Source: Gemmatimonadales bacterium
GTDB taxonomy: Bacteria; Gemmatimonadota; Gemmatimonadetes; Palauibacterales; Palauibacteraceae
DNA: 64,000 nt
Assembly (NCBI GenBank): GCA_009838765.1
Contig: VXQX01000081.1
Coordinates: 1 to 64,000, forward strand
Direction of reading: 5' to 3'
Both the position numbers and the translations under genes were made by a program. Each line of letters begins with the position of its first letter. Position 1 is the first letter of the stretch. Below the pieces are notes generated by a model. The model was not told the DNA's origin. It saw only the letters and a program-made list of their open reading frames with translations, and did not search any database. Below, in pieces: positions 25,365-32,490 of this stretch.

Positions 25365-26495
25365 ATGAACCTCGACGAAGCTCGCGCGGCCATCGAAGAG
25401 CACATGCTGGCCCAGGCGGAGTCCGTCGGCGAACTGCTGGAGCAGTTCAGGAGCCGGATTCCCGCCGTGCTGGTCGGCGGTCCCGGCTGGGACAAACTGA
25501 TGGAGCGCACAAGAGGGCTGCCGATCAGCCTGGCGACCGCCGGTTTCGGATTCGAGTTTCGGCTGCACGAACAGGAACCGAGGGCGGATCTGGGTCTCGC
25601 GCTGTTCCAGGGCAGCCGGTCGGCGGCGCACTTCGAGGCGTGGTCCCGGTCGCGACCCGAAGACGCGTCCGCGGCGGCCGTCGTCCGGCTTCTGCACGAG
25701 ATGGGACGAGAAGAGAGCGAGCTACGGCGAATCGCCGCTAAGCTGCTGCTCGAATACGACATCGATCCGGCGCACCATGGCCGGTTCCCGGACCCGGGCA
25801 TCTTCCTCTACCCCACCGCCGATGCGCTGCCCGACGAAGGCACGGTCCAGGAGCCTGAAGATCTCCGTGTCCTCGTCGACGCGGTCGCCATGGCGAGCGG
25901 CTGGGAGACGGAGAGCGCCGAACGCCGGCATGCCGAACGCCTGTTTCTGGCCAGGCCGCCGGGCGCGCAGATCGGCGGCCTGGGCGCATTCCCGGCCCGG
26001 AAGAGGGGCCTGCGGATGGCGATCACGGGCATCAGGAGCACGCGCGAGTTGACGTCGTTCCTGGAGCGTGCCGGGTGGCCCGGACGACCCGCTACCTTCG
26101 CCCCGTTCGTATCGGACCTGGAGGCACGCGGGGCCTTCTCCCACCTGGCGGCGCACCTCGACGTCCATCCGGGCGGCGTGAGGCCCGATCTGGGTGTGAG
26201 CTTCTATGCCCAGGACACGCAGTGGTTGAAGGACATCGAGCCCTGGATGGGCATCATCGATGGCCTGCGCGCACCGGGACTCGTCGTGCAGGAGAAGCTG
26301 TCCGCGCTCGCGGAGTCGTGGGCGGGAGTGGAAACGGTGTTCGGGCGACGAGGCATGCTGCTCGTCGTCCGGGGCATTCACCACTTCAAGGTGTCGCTGG
26401 TCGGCGACCGCTTCGAGGAGGTGAAGGCCTACGTGTTCTGCCTGGTGTTCCCTCCGCTGCAGGCCGACTCCGCGACCGCCGGTTCCGCCGGCTAG
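25365..26495 (+). CDS. uncharacterised protein of the RiPP cluster
   Basis: A 376-aa protein that I do not recognise. It is soluble (no signal, no membrane segment) and acidic. Two stretches resemble each other: PRADLGLALFQGS near residue 65 and RPDLGVSFYAQDTQ near residue 282, each following a beta-strand-like hydrophobic segment, which suggests an internal duplication. The second half contains WLKDIEPWMGIIDGLRAPGL and VVRGIHHFKVSLV. It lies 37 bases downstream of the YcaO gene and ends convergent with the precursor gene, so it is probably a tailoring or accessory protein. With a polyprenyl synthase nearby, a repeat-built prenyltransferase barrel is one possibility, but I see no diagnostic motif. 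Confidence 0.7.
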   Translation: MNLDEARAAIEEHMLAQAESVGELLEQFRSRIPAVLVGGPGWDKLMERTRGLPISLATAGFGFEFRLHEQEPRADLGLALFQGSRSAAHFEAWSRSRPEDASAAAVVRLLHEMGREESELRRIAAKLLLEYDIDPAHHGRFPDPGIFLYPTADALPDEGTVQEPEDLRVLVDAVAMASGWETESAERRHAERLFLARPPGAQIGGLGAFPARKRGLRMAITGIRSTRELTSFLERAGWPGRPATFAPFVSDLEARGAFSHLAAHLDVHPGGVRPDLGVSFYAQDTQWLKDIEPWMGIIDGLRAPGLVVQEKLSALAESWAGVETVFGRRGMLLVVRGIHHFKVSLVGDRFEEVKAYVFCLVFPPLQADSATAGSAG

Positions 26496-26552
26496 CACGG
26501 CCGCGGGAGAGGGACGTCACGGGCGACGGAAGGCGAGGAGCCAGAAAGGCGA

Positions 26553-26589
26553 GCAGGCACCGCCAGCGCCGGCGGCTGGCGGTGCCTGC
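26553..26589. terminator. bidirectional terminator-like hairpin between RiPP biosynthesis and precursor genes
   Basis: A perfect 15-bp stem (26553-26567 with 26575-26589) around a 7-base loop lies between two convergent genes. A second small hairpin (GCTGATC/GATCAGC, 26601-26617) overlaps the precursor stop codon. No long T-run is present, though on the minus strand a short T-rich stretch follows. Confidence 0.7.
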
Positions 26590-26612
26590 GGAGTGTTACC
26601 GCTGATCGAAGA

Positions 26613-26900
26613 TCAGCCGCAGCAGCAAAGCCCGGCTGCGACCGCCTCCAGCGCCTCCTCGTCCAATTCCAGTTCGGCATCGGCGCTCGGGGGCAGCGCG
26701 AGGTGGAGGTCGTTCCCGCTACTCTCGTGCACCTGAATGCTGACGTACTCAGGCAGGTCGATTCCGAATTCCTGCTTGATGGCCGCGTTCGGATTCGCCA
26801 CGAGCTGCGCGCGGAACTCTGCATCGTCGGTCGCTTTCGCGACCAGGTGACGCTGCATCTCGTTCGATGTCTGGATTGCTGCTTGCACCATCGTGTTCAT
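26613..26900 (-). CDS. NHLP-family RiPP precursor peptide with Leu-Cys-Cys-Cys-Gly core
   Basis: A 95-aa precursor. Residues about 1-75 match the nitrile-hydratase-like leader family: FRAQLVANPNAAIKQEFGIDLP, an EYVSIQVHE strand and LHLALPP. An acidic helix (ELELDEEALEAVAAG) follows and ends in Ala-Ala-Gly at 88-90, the expected leader-peptidase cut site. That leaves only LCCCG (91-95) as the core; the three Cys are consecutive TGC codons. The ATG at 26900 has an AAGGAGG ribosome site eight bases upstream, and a perfect TATAAT lies at 26970-26975. Predicted modification is conversion of one to three Cys to thiazoline/thiazole by the YcaO enzyme at 23045. Product activity is unknown. Confidence 0.92.
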   Translation of the reverse strand: MNTMVQAAIQTSNEMQRHLVAKATDDAEFRAQLVANPNAAIKQEFGIDLPEYVSIQVHESSGNDLHLALPPSADAELELDEEALEAVAAGLCCCG

Positions 26901-26969
26901 GTTGCATCCTCCTTCGCTGCGTAAGAGCTTGCCCACTACACTGGCCATGCCGGACATGGCTTGCTTTAC

Positions 26970-26975
26970 ATTATA
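26970..26975 (-). promoter_or_regulatory. -10 element of the precursor gene promoter
   Basis: On the minus strand this reads TATAAT, a perfect consensus, about 70 bases upstream of the precursor start codon, in a locally AT-rich patch that stands out from the GC-rich surroundings. No good -35 is present at 16-18 bases, which suggests an activator-dependent promoter. Confidence 0.6.
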
Positions 26976-26998
26976 TGCGGTTTGCTTTGAGTCTTGTA

Positions 26999-27015
26999 CC
27001 CCCGAACTTCGGGGG
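26999..27015. promoter_or_regulatory. dyad CCCCCGAACTTCGGGGG between precursor and export operon
   Basis: A 17-base near-perfect palindrome (8-base arms around one central C) lies about 24 bases upstream of the precursor -10 and about 80 bases before the first export gene. It could be an operator shared by both divergent units, or a hairpin in the export-operon leader. Confidence 0.5.
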
Positions 27016-27096
27016 GGCCGAATCGGCCGGTCTGCACGGGTATTCGGCGGACCGAACCATGCGTCCGCCGCAAACCGACAGGAAGGGCCGCGATGC

Positions 27097-27303
27097 ATGT
27101 TTAACAACCCGTTTCGCGAACGAGCGATCGCCGCGAGCGCGAGCCGGCAGCAGCTTGACCGCCTGCTCCGGGTCACGGCCCCCCACGAACGCATCGTGCT
27201 GGCCGCAGTCGGACTGATGCTCGCCGGCATCGGCGCCTGGGCTCTGTTCGGCGCTCTCGGACGACACTCGCTCGCCCTGCTCCTCGGTCTGGACTCGGCC
27301 TGA
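27097..27303 (+). CDS. 68-aa NHLM HlyD-type adaptor N-terminal stub, single membrane helix
   Basis: The first half (FRERAIAASASRQQLDRLLRVTAP) and the following membrane helix (about residues 30-52) match the N-terminus of NHLM-system HlyD-like secretion proteins, which have the pattern FRxxALxxxSSPEQLDxLLxVTxP followed by the membrane anchor. The whole periplasmic adaptor part (usually several hundred residues) is missing, and the protein ends 15 residues after the helix. It is not a simple frameshift in place: the next gene starts one base after the stop (TGA-C-ATG). GGAAGG lies about ten bases upstream of the ATG. It may tether or regulate the exporter, or be a relic. Confidence 0.75.
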   Translation: MFNNPFRERAIAASASRQQLDRLLRVTAPHERIVLAAVGLMLAGIGAWALFGALGRHSLALLLGLDSA

Positions 27304-27304
27304 C

Positions 27305-29533
27305 ATGGCGCCGCGCGGCTCGCGGGGGGCTTCGCGAGGCAGCACGGACCCCCGCGGCAAGCGAAGACGACGGGTCCGCACGCCGCTCTTCCTGCAGACC
27401 CACGCCACCGAGTGTGGCGCTGCCTGCCTCGGCAGCGTGCTGTCCCATTTCGGACGATGGGTCCCGCTGACGGAACTGCGCGGCACATGCGAGGTGGGGC
27501 GGGACGGATCCACCGCCGCCGGGCTGAAACGGGCCGCGGAGCACTACGGCCTCGAGGGCTCGGGTTGGAGCGTGCAGATAGACCGACTGAAGCGGATGCC
27601 GCTGCCCATGATCCTCTTCTGGGAATTCAACCACTTCCTGGTCCTGGAGGGGTTCGACCGCAAGTGGTTCTACGTGAACGACCCGGCCGCGGGCCACCGC
27701 AAGCTCTCCCCGCAGGAATTCGATGCGGGATTCACGGGGGTCACGCTGACATTCCAGCCCGGGCCGGCGTTCGAGCCTGGGGGTGCGCCGTCCGGTCTGG
27801 TGCGGCGCCTCCCGCTCTGGCTTAGCGGGGCCTGGAGCGGGCTGGCGGGGGCCATCGTCTGCGGGCTGCTGCTGGCCCTGCTGGCCCTGGCGGTGCCGTT
27901 CGCCGCGAACCTGTTCGTCGACCGCGTGGTCGGCGGTGGCGAGCCGTGGGGGCTCCTCGTGGCGGGGGTGCTGGCCGGAGCGGCGCTCCTGGTGTATGGC
28001 GTCGCCCGGCTCAAGCAGCGGTTTCTGTGGCGTCTGGCGATTCGCGTCTCCATCGTCGCCGGAAACCGTGCCGTCTCGCGGCTGCTGCGTCTCCCCGTCG
28101 ACTACTTCAGCCACCGGCTCGTCGGAGACCTGACCGCGCGCATCCTGTCCATCGACAGGGTTGCGCAAGGCTTATCGGAACGCTTCCTCGGCCTGCTGGT
28201 CGACGTCGCCATGAGCCTGGTGTTCCTGGCGGTCATGCTGTGGTACGACGTACCGCTGGCGCTCGCCGTGCTGGCCCTGGCGCTCTTGAACGCGCTGCTC
28301 CTGCGCCCGATCGCGCGTGCCCGGTCCGACGAGGCCGCCGCCCTGCGCCGCGAGCAGGGCCTGCTGATGGGGATCGGCACGATCATGTTGAATCAGGCCG
28401 ACACCCTTCGCATGACGGCGGCCGAAGACCGCATGTTCGGTCGCTGGAGCGGCCACCAGGCGCGCGAGCTGCAGGTGCGCCAGCGATTCTCCGAACTGGG
28501 CAACGTCATGGCCGCCGCGCCCGATCTGTTCACGATACTGGGGAGCGCCGCGGTGCTGGGCCTCGGGGCGACGAAGGTCATGTCCGGCGAATTGACGCTC
28601 GGCGCTCTGCTCGCGTTCTATCTCGTCGCGACCATGTACCTGGAACCGATCGGGCGCTTCGTCGAGTTCGCTCACGAGCGCCAGACGCTTCTGACCGACA
28701 TGCAACGCCTGGACGACATCACGGAAACGCCGGTGGACCCGGGCCTGGCACGCCGGGCGGAAGCGCCGCAGTCGATCGCCACCCTCCACGGGCATCTCCG
28801 GCTGGCGGGGCATGTGGAGTTGCGTGGCGTGACCTTCGGCTACAACCGGAACCGGCCCCCGTTGATCAATGACTTCAGTCTCGTCTTCAAGCCGGGGCAG
28901 CGCGTCGCGGTGGTCGGCCCCAGCGGGTCCGGGAAGTCGACGCTGTCCCACCTCGTCGCGGGCATCCTGCACCCGTGGTCGGGGGAGATCCTGTTCGATG
29001 GCCGGCCGCGCGACGAGATCCCCGACGAAGTGCTGTCGCGCTCCCTCTCGATGGTGGACCAGCGAATCGTCCTCTTCTCCGCCACCGTGCGCGACAACCT
29101 CACGCTGTGGAACCCCGCGGTGCTGGACGATGACGTCGTCGCCGCTGCCCGGGACGCCGCGATCCACGATGACATTCTCAGCCGGCCCCGCGGCTATGCG
29201 ACTCCGGTGGACGAAGACGGCGTCAATTTCAGCGGTGGACAGCGGCAGCGCCTGGAGATCGCGCGCGCGCTGGTCGGGAACCCGACGGTGCTGATTCTCG
29301 ACGAGGCGACGAGCGCCCTCGACGCCGCGACGGAGGCGCACGTCGACGATGCGCTGCGCCGCCGGGGCGTCAGCTGCCTGATCGTCGCGCACCGGCTGAG
29401 CACCGTTCGCGACTGCGACCAGATCATCGTGATCGACGAAGGCGTGGCGGTGCAGCGCGGCACGCACGACGAGCTGATGGCGGACACGAGCGGCGTCTAC
29501 CATCGCCTCGTGCGGACGGAGTTGGCCGGATGA
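27305..29533 (+). CDS. NHLM bacteriocin exporter: C39 peptidase-permease-ATPase ABC protein
   Basis: A 742-aa peptidase-containing ABC transporter of the NHLM type 1 group. The C39 domain (about 25-150) has Q31, catalytic C37 (ECGAAC), H110 (FNHF) and D127 (VNDPAAG). About six membrane helices follow (170-450). The ATPase domain has Walker A GPSGSGKST, signature FSGGQRQRLEIA and Walker B VLILDEATSALD. It should cut the precursor leader after Ala-Ala-Gly and move the core across the inner membrane. Its stop overlaps the next gene by four bases (ATGA). Confidence 0.94.
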   Translation: MAPRGSRGASRGSTDPRGKRRRRVRTPLFLQTHATECGAACLGSVLSHFGRWVPLTELRGTCEVGRDGSTAAGLKRAAEHYGLEGSGWSVQIDRLKRMPLPMILFWEFNHFLVLEGFDRKWFYVNDPAAGHRKLSPQEFDAGFTGVTLTFQPGPAFEPGGAPSGLVRRLPLWLSGAWSGLAGAIVCGLLLALLALAVPFAANLFVDRVVGGGEPWGLLVAGVLAGAALLVYGVARLKQRFLWRLAIRVSIVAGNRAVSRLLRLPVDYFSHRLVGDLTARILSIDRVAQGLSERFLGLLVDVAMSLVFLAVMLWYDVPLALAVLALALLNALLLRPIARARSDEAAALRREQGLLMGIGTIMLNQADTLRMTAAEDRMFGRWSGHQARELQVRQRFSELGNVMAAAPDLFTILGSAAVLGLGATKVMSGELTLGALLAFYLVATMYLEPIGRFVEFAHERQTLLTDMQRLDDITETPVDPGLARRAEAPQSIATLHGHLRLAGHVELRGVTFGYNRNRPPLINDFSLVFKPGQRVAVVGPSGSGKSTLSHLVAGILHPWSGEILFDGRPRDEIPDEVLSRSLSMVDQRIVLFSATVRDNLTLWNPAVLDDDVVAAARDAAIHDDILSRPRGYATPVDEDGVNFSGGQRQRLEIARALVGNPTVLILDEATSALDAATEAHVDDALRRRGVSCLIVAHRLSTVRDCDQIIVIDEGVAVQRGTHDELMADTSGVYHRLVRTELAG

Positions 29534-32484
29534 CCGGGCCGGAGGACCGAACGCTCGCGCGGATCGCGGCCGAATCGGGCACGGCGGTACCCTGCGCGAG
29601 CAATCTGCCCGTCGACCTCGGCGATCCCGACTTCGCCTGGTTCATCGAGTCGGGAACGGTCGACCTCTTCCTGATCGAACGCCAGGAGGGAGTCGACCAG
29701 TCCGCGCCGCAGCATGTGCTGCGCGCCGGCGCCGGTCGCCTGCTGCCCGGCGTGGCCCCACAGGACAATGTGACTTCGCTGGGGCTCATCGCCAAGGGGC
29801 TGCCCGGCACCGTGCTGCGGCGTCTTCCCGCCTCCGGGCTCGTCGCGATTCGCCGTGCGGAACTGGCCGAACAGGTGGACGCGTGGCTCCTGGACATCTC
29901 GGCGATGCTGGCCCGCGACATCACGCACCTGCCGCGGATGGATGCCTTCGTCGAGTCCGGCCAAGCGCCGCAGACGCGAAGCGGCACGCTCGGCGCGCGC
30001 CGGGGCGTCGTCTGGGTCACCGGGCTGCCGCCCGCGGCCGGGCTGTTCATGGGCCTGGTCGACCCGGCCGAGAGCGAGACGGCACCCGATGACGCCTGGC
30101 GCGCGCTGCCGCTGACGCCAGTCACCTGGCTCACGCTGACGCATGACGTCCGGGTCTCCACGGCATCCTCCGGGGACCTCGCCGAGCGCCGACGGTTGCT
30201 GCCCGCCCTGGACGCCTTCAACCGGGTCGCGTTCTCGCTCGAGCGGCTGAACCGCCAACTGGCCGTCGTCGATCAGGCGAACCTGGCGCGGGCGCGGGTC
30301 CTCAGCCGCCGCAGCGATGAGGAGCACGCCCGGCGCCGCCTCTTCGACCTGTACGGTCACCCGAGTGAGGAGACCGAAGAGGTAGAGGATTCGGGGCTGC
30401 ACGAGGTCCTGAAAGCGATCGGCCGGTATGCGGGCATCGCCTTCCGGCGCCTACCCGATCCGCTCGGCGAGGAAGGGCCTCCGCTCGAAGAGGAAGGCTC
30501 CATCCCCGACGACAGGCTCGTCAGGATTCTCAACGCGTCCGGCGTGCGGGGCCGAAAGGTGCGGCTCGCCGCGGAAGATCGTTGGTGGGTCGGCGACAGC
30601 GGCGCCATGCTGGCGTTCCGGGCCGAGGACGGGAGGCCCGTGGCGCTGTTGCCCGGGGGGTTCGGGAACTACAGGGAATTCGATCCCCTCTCCGAGGGCA
30701 AGCAGCGGGTCACGGCCGCCGGCGCCGCGTCACTGCGTCCGGACGCCTGGGTCTTCTATCCCTCGCTGGAGCCCGGGGCCGCCGGGTGGCGGGATCTGTG
30801 GAAGGTGGCGCGAAAGGGGATGGGCGCCGACCTGGCCCGCTTCGTGGCGGCGGGGCTGCTGGGCGGGTCCATGATGTTGCTGCCGGCCGTGGCCATGGGC
30901 CTGGTCGCGGACGAGGTGATCCCGGCCGGAGATGCCGGGCTTCTGTACGGCATCAGCGCGGCCCTGGTGGCGTTCGGTCTCGTCCGCGCCCTGCTCCATG
31001 TCCTCCAGGGCATGACCCTGATGCGTCTCGAGGGCAGGGCCGCCTCGCGGCTGGAGGCCGCGTTCTGGGACCGTCTGCTCCAGTTGCCGTCGAGCGTCCT
31101 GCAGCGGTATCCGGCCAGCGACCTCGCCATGCGGGGCATGACGTTCCAGAACGCGCGCGACGCCGTGCAGGGCGTGATCGGCAACGGGGTGCTGTCCATC
31201 CTGTTCCTGTCTCCCGCGCTCCTGCTCATCGCCTTGCGCGATGCCCGGCTCGGAGGGCTGACGGCCGCCTTCGGCCTGCTGTCGCTGTGCGCGACCGTGG
31301 CGCTCGGCATGCGGCAGATCCCCTCGCACGGCCGCAGGCTGAAGGCCGTTCGGCGTCTTTCGAGCCGACTGTTCCAGCTCATCAACGGCATCCCCCAACT
31401 GCGCGTGGACGGCGCCGAAGGTTCGGGCTTTGCGGCGTGGGCGCGGGAATACCGCGAGCAGAAGCGCGCGGAACTGGAACTCGGCGCGCTGGAGACGCAC
31501 CTGCGGGCCTTCGGCGCCGCCCTGCCTTTGCTGGCGGGTGCGCTGGTGATCCTGTTCGTGACGCTATCCGGCCTGGACTCCGTTGGCGCCGGCAAATTCA
31601 TCGCCGTCTTCGTCCTGTTTCTGCTCTATCAGAGAGCCGTCATCCGCCTCGGCGAGTCGTTCGGCGCGCTCGCCGCCATCGTGCCCGCCTGGAATCAGAT
31701 GGGGCCGCTGCTGGCCGAGGCCCCCGAGACGAGAGCGGAAGGGGAATTCCCGGAGCAACTGGGTGGCGAGGTCGTACTCGACCGGGTCTCCTTCCGCCGC
31801 GAGACGGACGGGCCGCTCATTCTCGACGAAGTATCGATCACGGCCCGTGCGGGCGAGTTCGTCGCCATTGCCGGGGCGTCCGGGGCCGGGAAGAGCACGC
31901 TGCTGCGGCTCGCGCTCGGGTTGGAGGAGCCCTCCAGCGGGTCGGTCTACTACGACGGCCGGGACCTTCAACAACTCGATCGCAAGGAGGTGCGCCGACA
32001 GATCGGCGTCGTGCCGCAGGGGGTGCGGCTTCACCCGCAGGACCTGTGGGACAACATCGTCGGCGACCACGAGGGGGCAACCGCCGAGGAGGCGTGGCAG
32101 GCGGCGCGGCTCGCCGCCATCGATCGCGAGATTGCGGCGATGCCGATGGGCATGCTGACCCAGGTGGGCGCGGGCGCCGCCGTCACGTCGGGAGGCGAGA
32201 GCCAGCGGATCCGGCTCGCCCACGCGCTGATCCGCAATCCCCGCATCCTGATGCTCGACGAAGCCACGAACTGGCTGGACAACGAAACGCAAGCCACGGT
32301 CCTGGAAAATCTTGCGGGCCTCACGTCGACCCGGATCGTGGTCGCGCACCGCGTTTCCACCCTGCGTCAGGCCGACCGCATATATGTGCTCGACAAGGGA
32401 AGGATCGCGCAGGAAGGCTCCTTCGCGAAGCTCGCCGAGACCCCGGGCGTCTTCCGGGACCTGGTACGCCGGCAGGTCGTCTGA
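29530..32484 (+). CDS. NHLM bacteriocin exporter, second ABC permease/ATPase
   Basis: A 984-aa ABC protein of the NHLM type 2 group. It has a long N-terminal cytoplasmic region (about 1-415) with no peptidase motif, then about six membrane helices (430-690). The ATPase domain has Walker A GASGAGKST, a signature changed to TSGGESQRIRLA and Walker B ILMLDEATNWLD. It is coupled to the first exporter by an ATGA overlap, as is usual for the pair, and the two probably form a heterodimer. The gene ends six bases before the stop of the convergent RND pump gene. Confidence 0.92.
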   Translation: MTGPEDRTLARIAAESGTAVPCASNLPVDLGDPDFAWFIESGTVDLFLIERQEGVDQSAPQHVLRAGAGRLLPGVAPQDNVTSLGLIAKGLPGTVLRRLPASGLVAIRRAELAEQVDAWLLDISAMLARDITHLPRMDAFVESGQAPQTRSGTLGARRGVVWVTGLPPAAGLFMGLVDPAESETAPDDAWRALPLTPVTWLTLTHDVRVSTASSGDLAERRRLLPALDAFNRVAFSLERLNRQLAVVDQANLARARVLSRRSDEEHARRRLFDLYGHPSEETEEVEDSGLHEVLKAIGRYAGIAFRRLPDPLGEEGPPLEEEGSIPDDRLVRILNASGVRGRKVRLAAEDRWWVGDSGAMLAFRAEDGRPVALLPGGFGNYREFDPLSEGKQRVTAAGAASLRPDAWVFYPSLEPGAAGWRDLWKVARKGMGADLARFVAAGLLGGSMMLLPAVAMGLVADEVIPAGDAGLLYGISAALVAFGLVRALLHVLQGMTLMRLEGRAASRLEAAFWDRLLQLPSSVLQRYPASDLAMRGMTFQNARDAVQGVIGNGVLSILFLSPALLLIALRDARLGGLTAAFGLLSLCATVALGMRQIPSHGRRLKAVRRLSSRLFQLINGIPQLRVDGAEGSGFAAWAREYREQKRAELELGALETHLRAFGAALPLLAGALVILFVTLSGLDSVGAGKFIAVFVLFLLYQRAVIRLGESFGALAAIVPAWNQMGPLLAEAPETRAEGEFPEQLGGEVVLDRVSFRRETDGPLILDEVSITARAGEFVAIAGASGAGKSTLLRLALGLEEPSSGSVYYDGRDLQQLDRKEVRRQIGVVPQGVRLHPQDLWDNIVGDHEGATAEEAWQAARLAAIDREIAAMPMGMLTQVGAGAAVTSGGESQRIRLAHALIRNPRILMLDEATNWLDNETQATVLENLAGLTSTRIVVAHRVSTLRQADRIYVLDKGRIAQEGSFAKLAETPGVFRDLVRRQVV

Positions 32485-32490
32485 CCGACG

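Noticed and set aside
26613-26900. Reading the NHLP peptide as a lanthipeptide or lasso precursor
   Set aside because: No LanM/LanB/LanC, B/C lasso enzymes or Ser/Thr in the core; the neighbour is a YcaO cyclodehydratase.
27173-28168. Long minus-strand reading frame opposite the C39 exporter
   Set aside because: Low-complexity Arg/Pro-rich product, typical of an antisense shadow in GC-rich DNA; the exporter on the plus strand has all motifs.
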